From the NCBI GenBank assembly GCA_016281125.1, contig JAEEIA010000085.1:1-64000 (forward strand): 64,000 nt of DNA, read 5' to 3'. The translations under genes and the position numbers were made by a program. The notes beneath the pieces are model-generated. The model saw only the letters and a list, made by a program, of their open reading frames with translations, did not search any database and was not told the origin of the DNA. This stretch comes from Oscillospiraceae bacterium. Lineage in GTDB: Bacteria > Bacillota > Clostridia > Oscillospirales > Ruminococcaceae. Below are positions 24,838-31,127 of this stretch, piece by piece; positions within the stretch are counted from its first letter, which is position 1; each line of letters opens with the position of its first letter.

Positions 24838-25614
24838 ATGGATATTGATTTCTACTATGTGGATTCGGCTTATGTCAATTTTCTAAAACAAACCGAAATG
24901 AATGCGCGTGGATTCACTTGTGTTCCGAACACACTTTACAGCAATCGTCAAAAGTTTCTCTATGGTGCTGTTTTGACGGTAAATGGTTTGCATTTTTATG
25001 TCCCGGTATCATCAAAGGTCGGGAAGAACACGCAATATAATCTGCCGATCATTGCAGAAAAGGATAAAGTCAATAAAGTGAAAGGTTCTTTGCGGTTTCC
25101 GTATATGATTCCGGTTCCGCCGTTCTGCTTGTCACGGCTTGTGATTAAGAATCTTGGAAATGGAAATGAACGGTCTCTTTTGAGTAAAGAACTTGCTTTT
25201 TGTCGTAAATACCGCGCCCGGATCCAAACATATGCAAAAGATACTTATATTGCCGTAACAACAAAAGCAAATCCTAAATTGGTGCAGAACAGTTGCGATT
25301 TCGCCTTGCTGGAGAATGCATATCTTCGCTATTGCCAAATGCACAATGTTTCTGTTCCTCTGGCAGATCGAAAGCAAATACTGCTCCGTAATGGGCTTGG
25401 TTCGACAAAACAAACGCTGTCTGATTATTTCAATAAAGACGAAATCAAGTATACCGAAGTCACGCCGGATGAAGCAAGGCTCCTATCCGGACAGCCTGAT
25501 TTGTTGTGCGTGATTCGTAAAGGCAAGCAATCACTTCTTTTGCAGCATCTAGCCGTTGATGAGGCTGTTGTAATGCGAGTTAAAGAAAAAGCAAAAATCG
25601 CAGCGCTTTCATAA
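24838..25614 (+). CDS. ToxN/AbiQ-family toxin of a type III toxin-antitoxin system, extended form
   Basis: 258 residues. The N-terminus (FYYVDSAYVNFLKQTE, then YGAVLTVNGLHFYVPVSS) matches the opening of ToxN/AbiQ endoribonucleases, and a CDFALLENAYLRY segment near residue 160 corresponds to their usual C-terminal part. About 85 further residues follow that typical family members (about 170 residues) lack. The frame is open from an ATG at 24718, but that part lies in the RNA repeats and terminator, so I chose 24838 with AGAAAGGA upstream. These toxins cleave mRNA when antitoxin RNA falls and often give phage resistance or element stability. Confidence 0.83.
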   Translation: MDIDFYYVDSAYVNFLKQTEMNARGFTCVPNTLYSNRQKFLYGAVLTVNGLHFYVPVSSKVGKNTQYNLPIIAEKDKVNKVKGSLRFPYMIPVPPFCLSRLVIKNLGNGNERSLLSKELAFCRKYRARIQTYAKDTYIAVTTKANPKLVQNSCDFALLENAYLRYCQMHNVSVPLADRKQILLRNGLGSTKQTLSDYFNKDEIKYTEVTPDEARLLSGQPDLLCVIRKGKQSLLLQHLAVDEAVVMRVKEKAKIAALS

Positions 25615-25628
25615 CATTTTAGATATAA

Positions 25629-25660
25629 CCGCTCGGAGATTGTAGCTTCGGGCGGTTTTA
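25629..25660 (+). terminator. Terminator after the toxin gene
   Basis: CCGCTCG and CGGGCGG (one G-T pair) around a 13-nt loop, then TTTTA. It separates the toxin locus from the integrase gene. Confidence 0.65.
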
Positions 25661-25696
25661 TATTGCAGAACAAAAGTTGAAAAGGAGAACCAGAAC

Positions 25697-26821
25697 ATGA
25701 ACACACAAATGATTTCGTCGCTTTTGCCGGGTTTGCAGATCCGCGATGTTCAGATCCTATCTGAACAGATTGTCTCTGAAAGACGCGAAATACGGGTGCA
25801 GCTTACGCTGCTTGCGCCGAATGACCGCAGCGTTCAGCCGAGTAGAGAAAAAGTGCTGATCGGAGCGGTTACTGAAAAATGGATGAGCATGAAATTCAAA
25901 GCCGTCAAGCGCAGCGCCTATGATCGGATAGAATCAACGGTTCTGCATCAGATCCTCCCTCGCTTCGGGCAGTACGCCATAGATGAACTGGAACCGGATT
26001 CTGTGCAGGAATGGATTGACGAGCTGTCGGAGAGTTATTCGTACAGCACATTAACGAAAAGCTATCAATGCCTTAATGCGATTCTTGATTATGCTGTTGT
26101 GCGCAATCTGATAGATCATAACCGGATAAAAGACAGGGTGATGCTCCCACGGAATGACGGACGGTCGCTCCGGGATGTTGTTGTCTTTTCCGATGAGGAA
26201 TGCGAACGGATCACAAAGGCAAGTTATTCTGAGAATGACAACGGCGAGACGGATCCGCTTGCACCGCTGCTGCCATTTCTGCTGCACACCGGATTGCGGA
26301 TTGGAGAAGCGCTTGCACTTCGCTGGAGTGACATTGACATGCAGCATCAGTTTGTGAGAGTGCGCAGAAATGTGAAGTCTGTCCGGAACAGATCCGGAAA
26401 GCAGGATGAACCGCATTATATAACAATCGAGCAGAAAACGGTCAAGACCAAGACCAGCGAAAGAATTGTGCATCTGAATTGTGAAGCGCTGCAAGCACTT
26501 TCTAAGCTGCGGCGGAGATCTGATTCTGATTTGCTGTTTCCGAATCAAAGCGGATCGTATTGCTCATATGCGAGTATCCGAAGGATGATGCAGCGCGTTT
26601 TTCGGAGCGCACAGGTTCCGGCTCGCGGATTTCACGCCTTCCGGCACACATTCGCTACAAAGCTGTTTGAGCGCGGCGTGGAGGTTAAGACGGTGAGCAG
26701 CATTCTCGGTCATTCAAGCGTAAAGATTACATATGACATTTATATCCATTCGATTCAGGAACAAGAAGCGCGTGCAGTTGCGCTGTTGGAAGATCCGGCA
26801 CACATAGCAAGGTCAGCATGA
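25697..26821 (+). CDS. int: Tyrosine integrase of the ICE
   Basis: 374 residues. Catalytic residues of the phage-integrase family are visible: R201 (HTGLRIGEAL), H313-R316 (HAFRH), H339 (LGHSS) and the nucleophile Tyr349. An N-terminal arm-binding part and a core-binding (SAM-like) domain at about residues 55-150 precede it. It lies about 1.6 kb inside the right att site, and should recombine the tRNA-Cys site with the element. AAAAGGAG precedes the ATG. No separate excisionase gene is obvious. Confidence 0.93.
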   Translation: MNTQMISSLLPGLQIRDVQILSEQIVSERREIRVQLTLLAPNDRSVQPSREKVLIGAVTEKWMSMKFKAVKRSAYDRIESTVLHQILPRFGQYAIDELEPDSVQEWIDELSESYSYSTLTKSYQCLNAILDYAVVRNLIDHNRIKDRVMLPRNDGRSLRDVVVFSDEECERITKASYSENDNGETDPLAPLLPFLLHTGLRIGEALALRWSDIDMQHQFVRVRRNVKSVRNRSGKQDEPHYITIEQKTVKTKTSERIVHLNCEALQALSKLRRRSDSDLLFPNQSGSYCSYASIRRMMQRVFRSAQVPARGFHAFRHTFATKLFERGVEVKTVSSILGHSSVKITYDIYIHSIQEQEARAVALLEDPAHIARSA

Positions 26822-26951
26822 GCTGCGATAAGTGATTCATTGGGGTAAACCCTTTGAGAGTAGCGGAAAACTGTTTCAAAAGCATTGCCTTTTGAATTAT
26901 CACATATTGCAATGAAAAAAACGGACTTAAAAGCAATAAAGGAGTGAAGAT

Positions 26952-27542
26952 ATGGCTATCATAGGATATGCACGAGTATCGTCTGCGGATCAGAATGAGG
27001 AACGGCAGCTTCTTTCGTTCCGGGAACATGGCGTTGAGAAGATTTTTCTTGACAAGATGAGCGGAAAGGATACCAAACGCCCGGCGCTGCAAGCTATGCT
27101 TGATTATGTCAGAGAAGGCGATACCGTTGTTGTGGTCGATTTCTCTAGGCTTGCTCGCAGTACGGTCGATATGCTCCGGATCGTGGAAAAGCTGAACAGT
27201 AAATCCGTCCGTCTGGTCAGTCTGAAAGAGAATCTGGATACAGATACGCCGCAGGGGAGATTCATGCTGACTGTCTTTGCGGCGCTGGCGGAGCTGGAGC
27301 GAGATACAATCCGGGAACGGCAGCAGGAAGGCATCCGGATCGCAAAAGCGGCAGGAAAGTATAAGGGACGCAAGCCGCTTCCGCTTGATGAACATTTCTT
27401 TTCTTCTGAATGCAAGAAATGGAAAGCCGGGATGCAAACTGCGGCGGAGACGCAGCGGCATCTTGGCATGAAACCAAACCGCTTTTATCGGCTCGCCCGG
27501 AAATACGGATTCTTTGGAGAGGATGAATTACATGAAAAATAA
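26952..27542 (+). CDS. Serine resolvase/invertase
   Basis: 196 residues. The catalytic Ser10 in GYARVSSADQ and the following YARVS/SRLAR/RD-RERQ pattern identify a small serine recombinase, with a C-terminal HTH from about residue 140. It starts 130 bp after int with AAAGGAG upstream. It may resolve multimers of the excised circle or control another recombination step; its site is not identified. The next small gene overlaps its end by 11 bp. Confidence 0.9.
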   Translation: MAIIGYARVSSADQNEERQLLSFREHGVEKIFLDKMSGKDTKRPALQAMLDYVREGDTVVVVDFSRLARSTVDMLRIVEKLNSKSVRLVSLKENLDTDTPQGRFMLTVFAALAELERDTIRERQQEGIRIAKAAGKYKGRKPLPLDEHFFSSECKKWKAGMQTAAETQRHLGMKPNRFYRLARKYGFFGEDELHEK

Positions 27543-27708
27543 ACCGAAAGAAAACGATTTTGAATTGCTTTCTAAGCTATGGGATCAGCTCACACCGACG
27601 CAGCAGCAATACATGCTCCGCAGAGCAGAGCTGCTTGCAGCCCGGAATGCATTTGAAAAGCGAAAAGCGGAATCTGAATGTGCTACATGTAGCACATTTT
27701 CAGAATAA
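27532..27708 (+). CDS. Small hypothetical protein overlapping the resolvase end
   Basis: 58 residues, mostly helical and charged, with a Cys-Ala-Thr-Cys segment near the end. GGAGAGG sits before the ATG at 27532, inside the resolvase gene. The third copy of the ICE palindrome lies within its last codons. Too short to assign; an excisionase role is possible by position only. Confidence 0.55.
   Translation: MKNKPKENDFELLSKLWDQLTPTQQQYMLRRAELLAARNAFEKRKAESECATCSTFSE
27677..27698. repeat. ICE palindrome, copy 3 (22-bp perfect form)
   Basis: The core GTGCTACATGTAGCAC plus three matching bases on each side, inside the end of the 58-residue reading frame. A TTT run follows, so in RNA it could act as a weak terminator. 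Confidence 0.7.
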
Positions 27709-27749
27709 CAATTATAGCCTATTGACAAACGGTATCTCGTATAATGAAA

Positions 27750-27790
27750 GCGGAGGGCATGCCTATTGTGGCATACTCTCCGCTTTTTTG
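27750..27790 (+). terminator. Strong terminator closing the int-resolvase transcript
   Basis: GCGGAG and CTCCGC enclose a second paired block (ATGCC/GGCAT), followed by six T residues. It ends leftward-arm transcription of the ICE at its right end. Confidence 0.8.
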
Positions 27791-27857
27791 CTATTTATCG
27801 CCGTTTATTCGGTTTAATATTTGTGAGATCGTACAAATTACAATTTTTGGTTTTCTC

Positions 27858-27886
27858 TTTACAAATCGTGAAAAATATGGTATAAT
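27858..27886 (+). promoter_or_regulatory. Plus-strand promoter near the ICE right end
   Basis: TTTACA (27858-27863), 17-bp spacer, TATAAT (27881-27886). Transcription would start near 27893 and run through the segment copied in the opposite sense by the minus-strand promoter at 28021-28050. A 72-residue open frame from 27971 begins with a hydrophobic stretch (MLLFVVLLY) but has no ribosome binding site. Confidence 0.65.
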
Positions 27887-27908
27887 CATAGTATACAGCG
27901 GTGCTGAC

Positions 27909-28014
27909 AAAAAAGCACCCCCACGGGAAGCCTCCGGACGGCAATCCGGAAACTCCCCATCATCAGACAGATGCCACAACATCTGAATGACTTAGTGAGA
28001 ATGCTACTTTTTGT
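27909..28014 (-). ncRNA. Candidate small RNA, minus strand, ICE right end
   Basis: A consensus minus-strand promoter (28021-28050) would start a transcript near 28014. The predicted ~105-nt RNA carries a GATG/CATC hairpin, then a long stem GGGGAG-TCCGGA paired with TCCGGA-CTTCCC, and a six-T run at 27914-27909. No coding frame with a ribosome binding site is visible on this strand. It is fully antisense to the plus transcript from 27893, so it could regulate it. Family not recognised. Confidence 0.5.
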
Positions 28015-28020
28015 GGTCTT

Positions 28021-28050
28021 ATTATACCACATTCAGTATACACTTGTCAA
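28021..28050 (-). promoter_or_regulatory. Consensus minus-strand promoter in the ICE right end
   Basis: On the minus strand: TTGACA (28050-28045), 18-bp spacer, TATAAT (28026-28021) with an extended -10 TGG. It faces the plus-strand promoter at 27858. Confidence 0.75.
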
Positions 28051-28164
28051 GCCTTTCAGTCTGTTTTGCGGCGGTCTGAGGGGCTTGACTTTTTATTTCG
28101 TCGAGCGCTTGTGCAGCTTGAAAATTGAATACATTGATTTGATAGTTTTTCTTCACAGTTCACG

Positions 28165-28245
28165 CTGCTGTCATAAGGGTGTCCGCTAGGAACGTACTTA
28201 TGAGGCAGCAGTCCGCCATGAAACAGAGTGCATATGGCAACTCTG
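28165..28245. other. Structured non-coding segment near attR
   Basis: Two hairpins: CTGCTG-TCATAAG paired with CTTATGA-CAGCAG (28165-28211, 2-nt bulge) and CAGAGT/ACTCTG (28224-28245). The stretch 27791-28410 has no gene I can support. Either these are RNA structures or they mark integrase/excisionase binding sites at the element end. Confidence 0.45.
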
Positions 28246-28341
28246 CGAGCGACGCTGCAACAGAAATACAGATTGGGATAACCGTTGATACTGAATCTGA
28301 CTGAAACCGGCTATCAAACAATGCAAAATCAAAAATCAAGG

Positions 28342-28406
28342 TATAGCACAAACTCGCAGCTTCGCTCAGAACAGTTTGTGCTATCCGAAACGAGTGCTGC
28401 GAGTTA
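28342..28406. repeat. att-flanking palindromic segment, right copy
   Basis: Near-identical to 27-88 and in the same relation to the tRNA-Cys 3' end. Here it lies inside the ICE, so the element seems to carry both the tRNA 3' half and the sequence downstream of it, restoring the tRNA's 3' environment after insertion. Confidence 0.6.
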
Positions 28407-28410
28407 AATG

Positions 28411-28484
28411 TGGAGGCGCGAACCAGATTTGAACTGGTGATCACGGTGTTGCAGACCATTGCCTTACCACTTGGCTATCGCGCC
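28411..28484 (-). tRNA. tRNA-Cys(GCA)
   Basis: Minus strand. Acceptor GGCGCGA pairs with TCGCGCC, anticodon loop CTGCAAC gives GCA, discriminator U73 is the Cys identity base, and CCA is encoded. It is the ICE integration target; its 3' half comes from the element side of the crossover. Confidence 0.95.
28413..28458. repeat. attR: right 46-bp direct repeat within tRNA-Cys
   Basis: Identical to 94-139. It forms the 3' half of the intact tRNA-Cys gene at 28411-28484, so insertion kept the tRNA functional. Confidence 0.87.
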
Positions 28485-28491
28485 GTGATGA

Positions 28492-28564
28492 AGCGGATTA
28501 CGGGGCTCGAACCCGCTACCTCCACCTTGGCAAGGTGGCGCTCTACCAGATGAGCTAAATCCGC
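28492..28564 (-). tRNA. tRNA-Gly(GCC)
   Basis: Minus strand. Acceptor GCGGATT/AATCCGC, anticodon loop TTGCCAA gives GCC, standard GGTTCGAGCC T arm. CCA is not encoded. Second from the 3' end in a four-tRNA cluster. Confidence 0.95.
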
Positions 28565-28568
28565 ATAA

Positions 28569-28645
28569 TGGCGACCTGGATGGGACTCGAACCCACGACC
28601 TCCGCCGTGACAGGGCGGCGTTCTAACCAACTGAACTACCAGGCC
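28569..28645 (-). tRNA. tRNA-Asp(GTC)
   Basis: Minus strand. Acceptor GGCCTGG/CCAGGTC (one G-T pair), anticodon loop CTGTCAC gives GTC, discriminator G73 as expected for Asp, CCA encoded. Confidence 0.95.
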
Positions 28646-28652
28646 ATAAAAG

Positions 28653-28725
28653 TGGAAACAACAGGGCTCGAACCTGTGACCCTCTGCTTGTAAGGCAGAT
28701 GCTCTCCCAGCTGAGCTATGCTTCC
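28653..28725 (-). tRNA. tRNA-Val(TAC)
   Basis: Minus strand. Acceptor GGAAGCA/TGTTTCC (one G-T pair), anticodon loop CTTACAA gives TAC, discriminator A, no encoded CCA. First tRNA of the cluster after the promoter at 28756-28784. Confidence 0.95.
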
Positions 28726-28755
28726 TCACATCCGCTGCTTGAACAGCGCCTTATT

Positions 28756-28784
28756 ATTATAGCTTATTTTGCGCTGTTTGTCAA
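28756..28784 (-). promoter_or_regulatory. Promoter of the tRNA cluster
   Basis: Minus strand: TTGACA (28784-28779), 17-bp spacer, TATAAT (28761-28756), 30 bp before tRNA-Val. Perfect consensus, as expected for stable RNA genes. Confidence 0.85.
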
Positions 28785-28818
28785 GACCTTTTTTCGGAAT
28801 GCGAAATATATTTTTATA

Positions 28819-29736
28819 TTAACTTTCTGTATTCTCAGATTCTGCGGCGTTTTGCTGTTCCTTGTCCTCCGCCATTTGCAGAATCTCCGCGGGTGTGAAC
28901 ACATATTTATTGGTGCAGAAATGGCAGCAGACCTCAATTTCCGGCATTTCCGCAGCCATGTCACGCAGCGTTTTCACATCCAGTGCGCGGAGCATCCGCT
29001 CGGTGCGTTCGCGGGAGCAGTCGCAGGCATAGGCCGGTTCCGATTCGTCCAGCAGCTCCGGATTCAGACTGTTCAGCAGCTTCTTCGCAATATCGTCCGC
29101 AGTCATGCCGTCAAGCAGCAGATCGGTGACGCTGGTGATGCTGCTGAGGTTCTGCTCCAGCTGCACGATGTCCGATTCCGGGGCGAAGGGGAGCAGCTGA
29201 ATCAGATAGCCGCCCGCACAGTTGACGGTCAGGTCGGGGTTGACAAGCACGCCGAGTCCGCAGGCGGTCGGGATCTGTTCGCTCTCTGCAAAATACTGCG
29301 TCACATCCTCGGCAATCTCGCCGGAAACCAGCGCGGTCTGGCCGGAATACGGCTCCTTCATGCCGATATCCTTAATCACAAAGATCGTGCCGTCCGTGCC
29401 GACAGCACCTGCAACGTCGAGCTTGCCCTTGCTGTTCAGCGGCAGCTCAACGAGCTTGTTTTCTGCGTAGCTTTTGACATTTCCGAGGTCATCCGCCACA
29501 GCGAGCAGAACGCCCGCAGGCCCGCCGCCGTCCAGACGCACGGTCACGGTATCGCCCGGTTCTTTCAGCGTGTAGCCGATCAGCGAGGCCGCCATGGAGA
29601 GCCGTCCGAGCGCTGCAGTGCAGACGGCAGAGGTTTTATGGATGCGCTCCATCTCGCGGCACATCTCCGTGCCCTCCAGCACAGCGCAGACAACTGCGCC
29701 GTCACCGGATAAATAACGCTTCAGCTTGCCTTTCAT
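28819..29736 (-). CDS. hslO: Hsp33 redox-regulated chaperone
   Basis: 305 residues. The fold of Hsp33 is recognisable throughout, with the C-terminal zinc site formed by CDC (about residue 237) and CCHFC (about residue 270). Oxidation of these cysteines releases zinc and activates holdase activity against unfolded proteins in the cytoplasm. It is the last gene of a yerC-methyltransferase-hslO unit, 20 bp after the methyltransferase. The tail past residue 285 is polar and variable. Confidence 0.93.
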   Translation of the reverse strand: MKGKLKRYLSGDGAVVCAVLEGTEMCREMERIHKTSAVCTAALGRLSMAASLIGYTLKEPGDTVTVRLDGGGPAGVLLAVADDLGNVKSYAENKLVELPLNSKGKLDVAGAVGTDGTIFVIKDIGMKEPYSGQTALVSGEIAEDVTQYFAESEQIPTACGLGVLVNPDLTVNCAGGYLIQLLPFAPESDIVQLEQNLSSITSVTDLLLDGMTADDIAKKLLNSLNPELLDESEPAYACDCSRERTERMLRALDVKTLRDMAAEMPEIEVCCHFCTNKYVFTPAEILQMAEDKEQQNAAESENTES

Positions 29737-29756
29737 AAATTCATGTCCCCTTTTGG

Positions 29757-30539
29757 TTATTCTGCCGTCTTCTGCCCGCCCGCCGCTCTTGCAACATAGA
29801 GCAGCCGCTGCGTATTGTCCTGCGGGGCGGTGAAGGTATCACCGTCGAGCGTTTCCAGCAGCGTAAATCCGGTTTCGGAGAGCAGCGTCCGGATCTGCTC
29901 CGGCTGCCAGATCCGCTCCGTGAATTCCTCCGCGGAGCGCAGATATTTTCTGCCCTCCAGCTGTTCAAAGAAATCGAGCCGGATTGTCACCGGATATTCC
30001 GGTGCAGTGTCCTGCAAATGATTCTGCCAGACGCAGACCGCGTCCGGCAGTTCATAGACAAAGCATTGTTCACCGAGCACCTGCCGGTGCTTGTACTCTG
30101 TATTGACATCAAACAGGAACAGCGCGCCTGCATTGGAAAACAGATTGATGCGCGCAAAGGTCTGCCGGACATCCGCGGCCGTCTGCAAATGATTCAGGCT
30201 GTCGAGCGCGCAGACTGTCACGCTGATGCAGCCGAACAGGTCGAGCCTGCGCATGTCCTGTTTCAGATACTGCACAGGCAGGCCGCTGTCGTATTTTTTA
30301 TCGAGCGCCTCGCTGAGCATCTCCTCGGAGCCGTCAATGCCGATGACGTCCCAGCCGAGCCTTGCAAATGCCTCGGAGAGCGAGCCGGTTCCGCAGGCAA
30401 GATCCAGCAGGATGTTATCCGGCATCGGCTGCGCCCATTTCCGGATCAGCCGGTCGAGTGCCGCGGCGCGCTCCGCGTAGCGGACATTCTGCGTCAGCGC
30501 ATCGTAATACTGCGCAAAGACGCCGTAGGCCGGTGTCAT
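29757..30539 (-). CDS. Class I SAM-dependent methyltransferase
   Basis: 260 residues. Motif I LLDLACGTGSLSEA (about residues 43-56), then GIDGSEEML and CALDSLNHL. The family is the small-molecule type with a C-terminal beta-rich part, substrate unknown. Its ATG overlaps the stop of the TrpR-like gene (ATGA), so the two are translationally coupled. Confidence 0.85.
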   Translation of the reverse strand: MTPAYGVFAQYYDALTQNVRYAERAAALDRLIRKWAQPMPDNILLDLACGTGSLSEAFARLGWDVIGIDGSEEMLSEALDKKYDSGLPVQYLKQDMRRLDLFGCISVTVCALDSLNHLQTAADVRQTFARINLFSNAGALFLFDVNTEYKHRQVLGEQCFVYELPDAVCVWQNHLQDTAPEYPVTIRLDFFEQLEGRKYLRSAEEFTERIWQPEQIRTLLSETGFTLLETLDGDTFTAPQDNTQRLLYVARAAGGQKTAE

Positions 30540-30847
30540 TCCGCCTTGTCCTCCTGCTTTTTCAGTCTGTCAAAGACAATCGCGTAGCCGCCGGAGCTGA
30601 CCATGCTGAGCGAGCGGTTCACGCGGCTGATTGTGGCAGTGCTGGTGCCTGTTTTTTCGACAATTTCCGCATAGCGGCAGTCCTCGGACAGCAGCTTTGC
30701 GATCTGATAACGCTGTGCGATCGCAACGAGCTCCTGCGGGGTGCAGAGATCCTGCATGAACATTGCAATCTCCTCCGGCGTTTCCAGAACGGCAAATGCC
30801 TCGTAGAGATCCTTCAGATGCGCCTGATCCATCGGCTTGAACATCAT
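30536..30847 (-). CDS. YerC/YecD-type TrpR-like regulator
   Basis: 103 residues. It matches the TrpR-related YerC family: an N-terminal helical region (DLYEAFAVLETPEEIAMFMQ) followed by an HTH (YAEIVEKTGTSTATISRVNR). AAAGGAGG lies 6 nt before the ATG. These proteins repress their targets or bind DNA without tryptophan; its operator is not seen. It heads the operon with the methyltransferase and hslO. Confidence 0.88.
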   Translation of the reverse strand: MMFKPMDQAHLKDLYEAFAVLETPEEIAMFMQDLCTPQELVAIAQRYQIAKLLSEDCRYAEIVEKTGTSTATISRVNRSLSMVSSGGYAIVFDRLKKQEDKAE

Positions 30848-30891
30848 ACATGCCTCCTTTGTTGTCGTAGAGATCCGTTTCGGATATTATT

Positions 30892-30920
30892 ATTTTAGCA
30901 CATTAGTCCGTAAAAGTAAA
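30892..30920 (-). promoter_or_regulatory. Promoter of the yerC operon
   Basis: Minus strand: TTTACT (30920-30915), 17-bp spacer, TAAAAT (30897-30892). It starts 45 bp before the first gene. Confidence 0.65.
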
Positions 30921-31127
30921 GGGTATTTTCAAATTTTTTTCAGGTTGTACGGTTCAACACGCCGTTTTTTCAAAAAAATTCGTCCTGTGAGGACGAAAAT
31001 CATTCGTTGTTACCAAATTTTCACAAAACGAACACATAAATTGGATATGATAAATAGTACAAAACATCGGGTAAGGCGCGGGAACGTACCGGTTCCCGCC
31101 GCCCGTAACAGGAAGGGGTAATTTCTT

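Larger units (their letters stand above)
94..28458. mobile_element. Integrative and conjugative element inserted in tRNA-Cys
   Basis: About 28.4 kb bounded by a perfect 46-bp direct repeat derived from tRNA-Cys. Inside are a tyrosine integrase next to the right end, a serine resolvase, a relaxase with MobC, VirD4-, VirB6-, PrgI- and VirB4-like transfer proteins, topoisomerase III, partition proteins and an ArdC-like protein. Most genes lie on the plus strand with short gaps or overlaps, as in one long transfer operon. Base composition is more AT-rich than the chromosome to the right. Cargo includes a lipoprotein and a type III toxin-antitoxin locus. The integrity of the key genes suggests it may still be mobile; that is inference. 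Confidence 0.92.

Noticed and set aside
27722-27745. TTGACA and TATAAT as a promoter before the 27750 terminator
   Set aside because: The spacer is only 12 bp, too short for sigma-A, and transcription would hit the terminator at once.
1-28458. Many GGATCC sites in the ICE
   Set aside because: They come mostly from Asp-Pro and similar codon pairs and show no spacing pattern; I see no sign of a special function.
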